64,000 nt of DNA. Source: Usitatibacter rugosus (GTDB lineage: Bacteria; Pseudomonadota; Gammaproteobacteria; Burkholderiales; Usitatibacteraceae). Where the stretch lies: positions 4,433,419 to 4,497,418 of the forward strand of contig NZ_CP053069.1 in the NCBI RefSeq assembly GCF_013003965.1, given 5' to 3'. This document shows, piece after piece, positions 43,738-55,978 of this stretch. The notes below the pieces were generated by a model. It worked only from the letters and a program-made list of their open reading frames with translations. It had not been told where the DNA came from and made no database searches. The position numbers and the translations under genes are program-made. The number at the start of each line of letters is the position of its first letter. Positions within the stretch are counted from its first letter, which is position 1.

Positions 43738-44631
43738 CTAGGCCGCTCCCTTCGCCGAGCGCGCCATCTCCCGCAGCGCCTCGTCCATCGGGCGGCGCGG
43801 TGCCCACTCGAGCGTTTCCATCGCGTCGCGGCAATCGACCTCGAGCGAACGCGTGAGCCGCCGCATGCGATCGCCCTGGCCCGCGAGCGATGCCGCGGCC
43901 TCGAGCGCACCCGCTGGCATTCCGAACATGCGAGCGGGACGCGCGAGTGCCGAGCGCACGACGTTGAAGAGCCGCGGGGTGGACACGGCATCCGGATCGC
44001 CGGCGAGGAATGTTCGTCCCACCGCACGCGGGCTCTCCGCGCAACGCACGAGCAGCGACACGAGGTCGTCCCGGGCGATGAACGTGCGGCGATTGCGGAT
44101 CGCGCCGAAGGGCAAGGGCCACGCGCTGTCGGCAAGCCGAACGAGCGCCGCGAGGTTCGCGGGTGCCGCGGGGCCGATCACGAGCGGCGAGCGGACGACG
44201 ACGTATTCGAGTCCCGGCGAGGCGGCGATCGCCAGGGCGCGTTCGCCTTCATGCTTGGAGCGCGCATAAGCATCGGATGGCCCCGGCGCGTCGGTCGCGC
44301 GAAATGGCTGGCCCAGCGTCTCTTCCCCGTTCACCTTGATCGTGCTGAGGAAGACGAAGCGCCGCGCCCCGCCGCTGGCCGCGGCGCGTGCGAGCTCCGC
44401 GGTCTTCTCGGCGTTGTCGCGCATCCACTGGGCTTCGTCGCTCTCGCGACCATGGACCCTCGCCGCGAGATGGAAGACGACGGTCGAGCGGAAATCCACC
44501 GCGGCGATGCGGGCACGCCAGTCGTCAGGTGCGAGGGAAAGGGGCTGGACGGTGGCCCGCGCAAGGGCGGCGAGGCCAGTGCCGACGAAGCCGGCCGCAC
44601 CGGTCACGATCCATCGGTCCGTCGACGCCAT
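43738..44631 (-). CDS. NAD-dependent sugar epimerase/dehydratase (SDR)
   Basis: This 297-residue extended SDR has VTGAAGFVGTGLAAL as its NAD loop, HLAARVHG, FLSTIKVNGE, and the catalytic YARSKHEGE (YxxxK). It resembles WbpV/UDP-glucose-4-epimerase-like enzymes that work with WbpL/WbpM in O-antigen synthesis. I place the start at ATG 44631. A farther ATG at 44658 lies inside the preceding terminator hairpin and is unlikely. It is the first gene of the epimerase-GT4-CapD run. Confidence 0.86.
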   Translation of the reverse strand: MASTDRWIVTGAAGFVGTGLAALARATVQPLSLAPDDWRARIAAVDFRSTVVFHLAARVHGRESDEAQWMRDNAEKTAELARAAASGGARRFVFLSTIKVNGEETLGQPFRATDAPGPSDAYARSKHEGERALAIAASPGLEYVVVRSPLVIGPAAPANLAALVRLADSAWPLPFGAIRNRRTFIARDDLVSLLVRCAESPRAVGRTFLAGDPDAVSTPRLFNVVRSALARPARMFGMPAGALEAAASLAGQGDRMRRLTRSLEVDCRDAMETLEWAPRRPMDEALREMARSAKGAA

Positions 44632-44640
44632 ATCCGTCGG

Positions 44641-44674
44641 TCCAAAAGAAACGGGCATCCCGAAGGATGCCCGT
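44641..44674 (-). terminator. Intrinsic terminator after the Ig-like lipoprotein gene
   Basis: On the minus strand ACGGGCATCC and GGATGCCCGT pair perfectly (10 bp) around TTCG, followed by TTTCTTTT. It lies 25 bases after the stop at 44699 and just before the epimerase start. It should end the lipoprotein transcripts and insulate the polysaccharide genes. Confidence 0.92.
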
Positions 44675-44698
44675 ATTCCAAATCAACCTAACGCTGGA

Positions 44699-46012
44699 TC
44701 AGCACGTCGACGGCGCGGTCACCGTCACGGTGCTGGTGGAGGCACCATCGCCCACCGAGATCGTGAAGGTCGTGTTGGCTCCAGGAACACCACCCGGATT
44801 GTTGCGGGTGACGGTCATGTTCGTGCCGAGGACCGAGGCGGTCACGTCGCCCGGCGAGGAGCTCGACGCGGTGTAGGCGCCGGTGCCGCCGGAGATCACG
44901 ACGTTCGCCGACTGTCCGCAGACCAGGTTGAGGGTCGCGGGGGTCAGCGTGATGGCCGTGGGCGCCGGGCCCGCGGACTGCGTCACGGTGACCGTGGCGC
45001 GGCGTCCCTGCGAGTCCGTGATGACGACCGTGGCGTCCGTGATGCAAGGCGGGGCCTGGTTGCCGATCGTGATGGTGAAGCGGCCCGGTTCGACGTTCGA
45101 CGTCGTGGGGGAGACCGTCACGGCGGGGTTGGAGCTCACGGCCGAGTAGGGCAGCGTGCCGTCGAAGACCAGGACGTCACCGGAACCCGTGCCGCAGCGC
45201 AGGCTGTTCGCGCCGGCGAAGGAGAGCGACGAGGGCAGCACGGTGAGCTGGCCGGCAGCGGCGCCGCCCACGATCACGAAGAGCTGGTCCACATAGACGC
45301 CGGTGGCCACGTCGATGATGCGGAACGTGGCGACCTGCGTGGCCGAATTGTTGGCGACACGAATGCAGACGCGTCCGACACCCGTGTGGTCCGTGTTGGT
45401 CGTGATGACCGTGACGACCGTCGGGTCGACCGGCGGCGGCGAGCCGCACTGCACGAAGCCGAAGGTGCCGCGCACGCGCTCGAAGCGGATCAGCGCGTTG
45501 CCGCGGAGCACGCCGTTGAAGGTCGGGGCGATCGTGACGACGGTTTCCGATCCGTTGCACGCCTGGACGGGGTTCGCCGCGTCTTCCGACGGGCAGGTGC
45601 TGGTCAGGCTCGCGCCGTAACCCAGGAGGAAGTTCTGGAGGACCGAAAGCTGGGCGGTGGCAGTGGCGCCGTTCACGTCGCGGGCGGTGAGGGTCACCGA
45701 GCGGCGCGGGACTTCGTTCGGATCCAGGCCGGTGTCGACGACGCCCGGCTGGGCGGGCACCACCGTGAAGATGCTTTGGCTCGCGATCGCGGGGACCGGG
45801 AAGATCGACGGCTCGCTCGAGCCGACGGCGTACGGGGCGCGTCCGCCGGCGAGGGTGACCGTGAACGGGATGCCCGCGTAGGCGGTACCCGGGTTCGGGA
45901 GGATCACCAGGCCGCCGCCCTGGGTCGGGCTGCCAGCTGCGCCGCCGCCCCCGCAGGAAACCAGCAGGAGGGTGGAGGCCGCGGCAAAGACGGCGGCAAG
46001 TAATTTCTTCAT
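44699..46012 (-). CDS. Ig-like repeat lipoprotein (first of two paralogues)
   Basis: This 437-residue exported protein has a signal peptide ending in the lipobox LLVSC (Cys20), followed by GGGG. The mature part is rich in Thr, Val, Ser and Gly, with repeating beta-strand units of 80-100 residues of the bacterial Ig/cadherin kind (GGLVILPNPGTAYAGIPFTV, TLTPATLNLVCGQSANVVIS). Cysteines pair off within units (LRCGTGSG with PPCITDATVVI, CNGSE with VQCGS), suggesting disulfides. It ends in APSTC. It is probably anchored in the outer membrane or exposed on the surface; its ligand is unknown. The upstream neighbour is a clear paralogue. Confidence 0.75.
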   Translation of the reverse strand: MKKLLAAVFAAASTLLLVSCGGGGAAGSPTQGGGLVILPNPGTAYAGIPFTVTLAGGRAPYAVGSSEPSIFPVPAIASQSIFTVVPAQPGVVDTGLDPNEVPRRSVTLTARDVNGATATAQLSVLQNFLLGYGASLTSTCPSEDAANPVQACNGSETVVTIAPTFNGVLRGNALIRFERVRGTFGFVQCGSPPPVDPTVVTVITTNTDHTGVGRVCIRVANNSATQVATFRIIDVATGVYVDQLFVIVGGAAAGQLTVLPSSLSFAGANSLRCGTGSGDVLVFDGTLPYSAVSSNPAVTVSPTTSNVEPGRFTITIGNQAPPCITDATVVITDSQGRRATVTVTQSAGPAPTAITLTPATLNLVCGQSANVVISGGTGAYTASSSSPGDVTASVLGTNMTVTRNNPGGVPGANTTFTISVGDGASTSTVTVTAPSTC

Positions 46013-46267
46013 GGTGTTCGCGTAGGCGTCGTTGATCACGATCGAATCCCCTTTGTTTGGGTCCCCGCCACGTAAATCTCGATAAATTAGCGGGTTATCA
46101 CGCTTTATTAAAGCGCAACTTTCAGATTGATGCAAGAGGGATATGGTTACAAGTTCGGGTCGGCAAACCGGTCCGGCCGGGCGCCGGGACCCCGGACGGT
46201 CTGAAAAAGGGCCGTCCAGCGACCGCCCCGGCCAGGAACCCGGGCGATTGCTGCGATGCAACAATGG

Positions 46268-47569
46268 TCAGGGGCAGGTCGTCGGGACCGTAATGGATGC
46301 GGTACCGGTGGTAGTCCCATCGGTCGCAGAAATCGTCACTGGCGAGGCGGACGGGACAGGCGGCGCTGGTGCAACGCTCGTTACACGGGTGGCCGTAATC
46401 GTTCTGCCGGTAACGGCGACCGTTACGGCGGAACTACTTGAGGCGACTCCAAAGGCCGCTCCCAACGTCGTCGATCCACCTTGGATCGCGAGGTTGACCG
46501 AACCGCCGCAGGCCGTGATTGCGGCGCTTCCCGGCACGATCGTGACGGCCGCAGGCGGAGCTGTGCCCGTACCCTGCTGGCTGGAGAATGTCGCCACGAT
46601 CGTCCGGCCCGTGGCATCCGTGATGGTCACGGGGATATCGGTGAAGCAGGTCGACCCGTTTCCGCGGATCGTCACGGGCGTGCCGCTGGCAGTGACGATG
46701 CCGCCCCCTGACAGGGGCACGGTCGCGACCACGTTGTACGGGGGCGTCCCACCGAAGATCACGATGCTCGCGGTTGGATTGTTCGCGCACGTGTTTGCGA
46801 AGGGACCGGTGAACGTCACGGTATCGGGGATGACGAAAAAAGCCGTGTTTCCCGGTCCCGGTACCTGACGGACCGTGATCGCCACCCGCTGGAACGCAAG
46901 GGTTTCCGGATCGGTGATCTGGATCAACGCCGTCTGGTTCGGCGCCCCCGGCAGCACGCGGAGACGAACGCGCGCTTGGCCCAACTGGTCCGACGTCGTG
47001 AGCACAGTGGTCGCAAGAACCTCCGGCGACGTGTTCACGGGCGTCGTGATGAATCGCACGTCGCCCGAGACGACGTCGAAACGAACGCCGCGCGCGGGCA
47101 ACGGGATGCCTGCTTGGGAAATCGTCGCCGTGACAAGCGCTTCTTCGCCGGTGCAAATGGCCGGGGTGCACGCCGCGGACGAGGGCGTGATGGTGATGGC
47201 ATTGGCGATCGTGCCGGGACGCACCGTGAGGGCGACCAGCTTCTGCGGCGCCGTGCCCGTGTCGCGAACGCTGAGGTTGACCGAGGTATCCGCAGACACC
47301 GGATTGGCGATGATCGTGAGCGAGTGGCCGGTGGCCTGCGAGACGATCGGGACGATGGCCTGGTTGTCCGAAACGACGACGTAGGAGCCGGTGCCGCCGG
47401 TGATCACGAGCGTCGTGGCCACGCCGGGATAGATCACCGCGCTCGCGGGCTGGACGGTGATGGCCAGCGGATCGTTCACGACCGGCGACGGTCCCACCGA
47501 GCCGCCGCAGCCGGCGATCAGGGCGCAAAACGCGAGGAGGATGGCGGTAAGGCGGCGAGCTGGAGTCAC
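46268..47569 (-). CDS. Ig-like repeat lipoprotein (second paralogue)
   Basis: This 433-residue protein has the same layout as its neighbour at 44699: a signal peptide with lipobox LIAGC (Cys21), then about four beta-rich units with Thr/Val/Pro repeats (ITVQPASAVIYPGVATTLVI, VTIVPGSAAITACGGSVNLA). It ends in Cys-Pro. FFVIPDTVTFTGPFANTCANN and CFTDIPVTITDATGRTIVA mirror parts of the other paralogue. The middle unit (ITISQAGIPLPARGVRFDV-like) resembles invasin/Big domains. The start is GTG 47569 with no strong ribosome-binding site. The 255-base gap to the other paralogue holds only a short CGCTTTA/TAAAGCG hairpin and a purine-rich leader. Confidence 0.72.
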   Translation of the reverse strand: MTPARRLTAILLAFCALIAGCGGSVGPSPVVNDPLAITVQPASAVIYPGVATTLVITGGTGSYVVVSDNQAIVPIVSQATGHSLTIIANPVSADTSVNLSVRDTGTAPQKLVALTVRPGTIANAITITPSSAACTPAICTGEEALVTATISQAGIPLPARGVRFDVVSGDVRFITTPVNTSPEVLATTVLTTSDQLGQARVRLRVLPGAPNQTALIQITDPETLAFQRVAITVRQVPGPGNTAFFVIPDTVTFTGPFANTCANNPTASIVIFGGTPPYNVVATVPLSGGGIVTASGTPVTIRGNGSTCFTDIPVTITDATGRTIVATFSSQQGTGTAPPAAVTIVPGSAAITACGGSVNLAIQGGSTTLGAAFGVASSSSAVTVAVTGRTITATRVTSVAPAPPVPSASPVTISATDGTTTGTASITVPTTCP

Positions 47570-47643
47570 GTTGGATCTTGTCCCTGGGGTCTGGGGCCGA
47601 TTCTACGCACAAGGCCCGGATTCGGCTCGGGAAATGGTTTTTA

Positions 47644-47672
47644 TTGCAGTGCAATATCGAGGCCCGTATCAT
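47644..47672 (+). promoter_or_regulatory. Likely sigma-70 promoter of gltB with overlapping palindrome
   Basis: TTGCAG (47644-47649) and TATCAT (47667-47672) are separated by exactly 17 bases, a good sigma-70 promoter about 100 bases before gltB. The -35 box lies within a perfect palindrome ATTGCA-G-TGCAAT (47643-47655), which could be an operator. The region is divergent with the Ig-like lipoprotein gene. Confidence 0.6.
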
Positions 47673-47773
47673 GTCCTTTGCCCTCGATTCGGCCCACCCG
47701 GCCAATCCGCCCGGGTCTGGCCACAAGCCGGTTGTAGGTCGTCCGCGCATTCGTTAGCCAGAGGAACCCAGCC

Positions 47774-52432
<4,659 letters not shown>

Positions 52433-52434
52433 CG

Positions 52435-53880
52435 GTGGGCAAGATCACGGGGTTCATGGAAATCGAGCGCAAGGACCGGGGCTACGCCCCGGTGGCCGAG
52501 CGCGTGAAGGTCTACAAGGAGTTCGTGAAGGCGCTGCCCGACGCGGACATGAGCGCGCAAGGCGCGCGCTGCATGGATTGCGGCATCCCGTTCTGCCAGA
52601 CCGGCTGCCCGGTGAACAACATCATCCCGGACTGGAACGACCTCGTGTACCGGGGCAACTGGAAGGATGCATTGAAGGTCCTCCACTCCACCAACAACTT
52701 CCCGGAGTTCACCGGCCGCGTCTGCCCGGCGCCCTGCGAGGCTTCGTGCACGCTCAACATCAACAACGACGCCGTGGCGATCAAGTCGATCGAACAGGCC
52801 ATCGTCGACAAGGGCTGGAAGGAAGGCTGGATCGGCCCGATCGTGAAGCCGCAGAAGTCCGGCAAGAAGGTCGCCGTCGTGGGCTCCGGCCCGGCGGGCC
52901 TCGCCGCCTCGCAGCAGCTCGCGCGTGCGGGCCATGACGTGACGCTCTTCGAGAAGAACGACCGCTTCGGCGGCCTGCTGCGCTACGGCATCCCGGATTT
53001 CAAGATGGAGAAGGACCTCATCGACAAGCGCATGGAGCAGATGCGCGCCGAGGGGGTGACCTTCAAGCCGAACTCGCACGTCGGCGTGAACCTCCCCGCG
53101 AAGAAGCTCGTGGATGAATTCGACGCCGTGGTTCTCACCGGCGGCTCCGAGAAGCCGCGCGACCTGCCCGTCACCGGCCGCGAGCTCTCGGGCATCTACT
53201 ACGCGATGGATTTCCTGCCGCTGCAGAACAAGAAGGTCGCGGGCGACACCGTGCCCAACCAGATCGTCGCCACGGGCAAGCACGTCGTGGTGATCGGCGG
53301 CGGCGACACGGGCAGCGACTGCATCGGCACCTCCATCCGCCAGGGCGCCAAGTCGGTCATGAACTTCGAGCTGATGCCGCAGCCGCCCGAGCGGGAGGAC
53401 AAGCCGCTCACGTGGCCGTACTGGCCGTTGAAGCTGCGCACGTCGTCCTCGCACGAGGAGGGCGCCAAGCGCGACTTCGCGGTGGCCACCAAGTCCTTCA
53501 ACGGCAAGGACGGCAAGGTCGAGAGCCTCACGGCCTGCCACGTCGAGTGGGTGAAGGACGAGAAGGGCGGCATGGCGATGAAGGAAGTGCCGGGCACCGA
53601 ATTCACGATCCCCGCCGACCTCGTGCTGCTCGCGATGGGCTACCTGCACCCGGTGCACGAGGGCATGATCGCCGAGCTCTCGGTCGCGAAGGATGGGCGC
53701 GGCAACGTGAAGGCTACGACCGACGGTCCCGGCTGCTACGCGACCTCGGTGCCGAAGGTGTTCGCCGCCGGGGACATGCGCCGCGGCCAGTCGCTCGTGG
53801 TGTGGGCGATCCGCGAAGGCCGCCAGGCCGCGCGCGAGGTCGATGCCTTCCTCATGGGTTCGACGAGCCTGCCACGGTAG
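52435..53880 (+). CDS. gltD: Glutamate synthase (NADPH) small subunit
   Basis: This 481-residue flavoprotein supplies electrons from NADPH to GltB. The N-terminal part carries the cysteines of two 4Fe-4S clusters ([17 protein letters not shown] and CPAPCEASC). Then come the FAD loop [17 protein letters not shown] and the NADPH loop [12 protein letters not shown]. The C-terminal FAVGDMRR-type signature appears as [17 protein letters not shown]. The start is GTG 52435. It forms one transcript with gltB and is directly followed by a hydrolase gene. Confidence 0.95.
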   Translation: MGKITGFMEIERKDRGYAPVAERVKVYKEFVKALPDADMSAQGARCMDCGIPFCQTGCPVNNIIPDWNDLVYRGNWKDALKVLHSTNNFPEFTGRVCPAPCEASCTLNINNDAVAIKSIEQAIVDKGWKEGWIGPIVKPQKSGKKVAVVGSGPAGLAASQQLARAGHDVTLFEKNDRFGGLLRYGIPDFKMEKDLIDKRMEQMRAEGVTFKPNSHVGVNLPAKKLVDEFDAVVLTGGSEKPRDLPVTGRELSGIYYAMDFLPLQNKKVAGDTVPNQIVATGKHVVVIGGGDTGSDCIGTSIRQGAKSVMNFELMPQPPEREDKPLTWPYWPLKLRTSSSHEEGAKRDFAVATKSFNGKDGKVESLTACHVEWVKDEKGGMAMKEVPGTEFTIPADLVLLAMGYLHPVHEGMIAELSVAKDGRGNVKATTDGPGCYATSVPKVFAAGDMRRGQSLVVWAIREGRQAAREVDAFLMGSTSLPR

Positions 53881-53882
53881 CG

Positions 53883-54680
53883 CTGCTCAAGTCCGTCGTC
53901 CTCATCGGCGTCGCCGGCTACTGCGGGCTGGCGGCGCTGCTCTGGCTGCTGCAGGACAAGCTCCTCTTCCATCCCGTGCCGCTCTCGGGGCGCGCCGCGC
54001 CTCCGAAGGACTGGACGATGGAGGCCGTGCGCGTGACGGCGCGCGACGGGATCGCGCTCGAGGGCATCCTCCTGAAGCCTCCGGGCCCACCCGCGCCGCT
54101 GCTGGTCTACTTCGGCGGCAATGCGGAGGAGGTGACCGAAGGCGCCGCCGGCGCCACCAAGTTCGGGATGCGCGCCCTCCTGCTGGTCAACTACCGCGGC
54201 TATGGCGGGAGCCAGGGCGCGCCCTCGGAGCCGGCGATCGTCTCCGACGCGCTCGAGCTCTTCGATTGGGCGTCGAAGCGCAGCGATGTCGATGCGTCCC
54301 GCATCGCGGTGATCGGAAGCAGCCTCGGCAGCGGGGTGGCCGTGCAGGTCGCGGCGCAGCGCCCGGTGAAGGCCGTGGTGCTCGCCTCACCGTACGACAG
54401 CATTGCCGAGGTCGCCGCCTCGCACTATCGCTTCTTCCCCGTTCGCTGGCTCGTGCGCAATCCGTTCGACTCGATGTCGCGCGCGCCCGGGATCCGCGTG
54501 CCGGCGCTCATCGTGATCGGCGCGGCCGACACCACGATTCCTCCCGCCCATTCGAAGCGGCTCGCGGCTGCGTGGGGCGGGCCGCACGAAGAGCTGCTGC
54601 TCGAGGGAAAAGGGCACAACGACCTGTACGGTCCCGAATATGACGCCGCGGTCCGGGGGTTTCTCGACAAGCATCTGTAA
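53883..54680 (+). CDS. Membrane-anchored alpha/beta-hydrolase
   Basis: This alpha/beta hydrolase of about 265 residues has an N-terminal hydrophobic anchor ([19 protein letters not shown]) and the family sequence [10 protein letters not shown]. The nucleophile elbow is GSSLGSG, the acid is in [10 protein letters not shown] and the His in GKGHNDLYG. It resembles BEM46/YfhR-like serine hydrolases on the inner membrane; the substrate is unknown. No ATG, GTG or TTG lies before the anchor. A CTG at 53883, three bases after the gltD stop, is the likely start. The first ATG (54018) would remove the anchor. Confidence 0.8.
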   Translation: MLKSVVLIGVAGYCGLAALLWLLQDKLLFHPVPLSGRAAPPKDWTMEAVRVTARDGIALEGILLKPPGPPAPLLVYFGGNAEEVTEGAAGATKFGMRALLLVNYRGYGGSQGAPSEPAIVSDALELFDWASKRSDVDASRIAVIGSSLGSGVAVQVAAQRPVKAVVLASPYDSIAEVAASHYRFFPVRWLVRNPFDSMSRAPGIRVPALIVIGAADTTIPPAHSKRLAAAWGGPHEELLLEGKGHNDLYGPEYDAAVRGFLDKHL

Positions 54681-54689
54681 AATGCGCGG

Positions 54690-55742
54690 GTGCAGAACGA
54701 TACTTTCCTCCGGGCGCTGATGCGCCTTCCCACGCCGTACACACCCGTCTGGATCATGCGCCAGGCCGGGCGTTACCTCCCCGAGTACAACGCCACGCGA
54801 AAGAAGGCCGGCAGCTTCCTCGCGCTCGCGAAGACGCCCGAGCTCGCGTGCGAGGTGACGCTGCAGCCGATCGAGCGCTTCCCGCTCGACGCGGCGATCA
54901 TCTTCTCCGACATCCTCACCGTGCCCGACGCTATGGGCCTGGGCCTGTATTTCGTCGACGGCGAAGGGCCGAAGTTCGAGCGGCCCGTGCGCGAGGAAGC
55001 GGACATCGCGCGCCTCGCCTCGCCGGACCTCGAGAAGCTGAAGTACGTGTTCGATGCGATCGCCCTCACGCGCAAGGAGCTCGCGGGCCGCGTCCCGCTG
55101 ATCGGCTTCTCCGGCAGCCCCTTCACGCTCGCCTGCTACATGATCGAAGGCGGCGGCAGCGACGACTTCCGGCGAGTGAAGACGATGCTCTATTCGCGCC
55201 CCGACCTCCTGCATCGGATCCTTCGCGTCAACACCGAAGCGGTGACGGCCTACCTCAACGCGCAGATCGAAGCCGGCGCGCAAGCGATCCAGATCTTCGA
55301 CACCTGGGGCGGAACGCTCTCGGACGCGGCATTCCGGGAGTTCTCGCTGGCCTATTCGATGCAGGTGCTGGCCGGCATTCGCCACGGGCCGGACGGGCAC
55401 GTGCCCCGCATCCTCTTCACCAAGGGTGGCGGGCAGTGGCTGGACGCCATGGCGGGCTCCGGCGCCGACGCGCTGGGCATCGACTGGACCACCGACGTAG
55501 GCGACGCCCGCCATCGCGTGGGCGCCCGCGTTGCCCTGCAGGGCAACATGGATCCCATGGCCCTTTTCGGCACCCCGGCGGCGATCGAGGCGGAAGCCAA
55601 GCGCATCCTGGGGCGCTACGGAGAGGGTCCCGGGCACGTCTTCAACCTCGGCCACGGCGTCTCCCAATTCACGCCGCCGGAGCACGTCGGAGCGCTCGTC
55701 GATGCGGTGCATCGGCACTCCGCTCGCCCGCTTCCGCGATAG
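54690..55742 (+). CDS. hemE: Uroporphyrinogen decarboxylase
   Basis: This 350-residue enzyme removes four carboxyl groups from uroporphyrinogen III to give coproporphyrinogen III. Signatures are complete: [61 protein letters not shown], and [16 protein letters not shown]. It starts at GTG 54690, nine bases after the hydrolase gene. It is far from hemC-hemD in this window, which is normal for betaproteobacteria, and precedes priA. Confidence 0.96.
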   Translation: MQNDTFLRALMRLPTPYTPVWIMRQAGRYLPEYNATRKKAGSFLALAKTPELACEVTLQPIERFPLDAAIIFSDILTVPDAMGLGLYFVDGEGPKFERPVREEADIARLASPDLEKLKYVFDAIALTRKELAGRVPLIGFSGSPFTLACYMIEGGGSDDFRRVKTMLYSRPDLLHRILRVNTEAVTAYLNAQIEAGAQAIQIFDTWGGTLSDAAFREFSLAYSMQVLAGIRHGPDGHVPRILFTKGGGQWLDAMAGSGADALGIDWTTDVGDARHRVGARVALQGNMDPMALFGTPAAIEAEAKRILGRYGEGPGHVFNLGHGVSQFTPPEHVGALVDAVHRHSARPLPR

Positions 55743-55779
55743 GCCGTGTCAAGAACTTTATTTGTTTCGTAGTGGTTGC

Positions 55780-55788
55780 TTATTCACA
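55780..55788 (+). promoter_or_regulatory. DnaA box (TTATTCACA)
   Basis: TTATTCACA matches the consensus TTATNCACA exactly. It lies in an A/T-rich part of the 236-base hemE-priA gap, 38 bases after the hemE stop. Confidence 0.55.
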
Positions 55789-55955
55789 CGTCTTTCGTTC
55801 TCGCGGCAGTTGTGACGGTTTCGAGCGGGTCGTGTTCAGTTCTCCGGATTCGCTCTAAAAATCAGTAGCTTCCAAGATGCTGCAGCGCCGCAAACGCGGC
55901 GCCGGGCGGCACAGATGAGCGCCGCGCCGCCGCCGGCGGCGAGTTCTTCACAGAC

Positions 55956-55964
55956 TTATCCACA
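55956..55964 (+). promoter_or_regulatory. DnaA box (TTATCCACA) before priA
   Basis: TTATCCACA is the perfect high-affinity DnaA box. It sits 14 bases before the priA GTG, and a weaker TTCTTCACA (one mismatch) lies just upstream at 55944-55952. DnaA bound here would cover the priA start region. Confidence 0.6.
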
Positions 55965-55978
55965 CCCTCTTCCGAACC

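Noticed and set aside
42734-44122. A longer 462-residue version of the WbpL-like protein.
   Set aside because: The extra N-terminal part is antisense-like Arg/Ala sequence over the epimerase gene. ATG 43735 gives the normal first membrane helix.
44658-44674. An alternative epimerase start at ATG 44658.
   Set aside because: It falls inside the terminator hairpin of the upstream gene, and the conserved NAD loop follows ATG 44631 at a normal distance.
46194-46217. GGACGG/CCGTCC as a terminator after the second Ig-like lipoprotein.
   Set aside because: Only six pairs with a 12-base loop and no T-tract on the minus strand, so it is too weak to call.
55743-55978. Calling the hemE-priA gap the chromosomal origin.
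   Set aside because: Two boxes are suggestive, but dnaA/dnaN are not here, the A/T-rich part is short, and no cluster of many boxes is seen. It is kept as a finding, not annotated as an origin.
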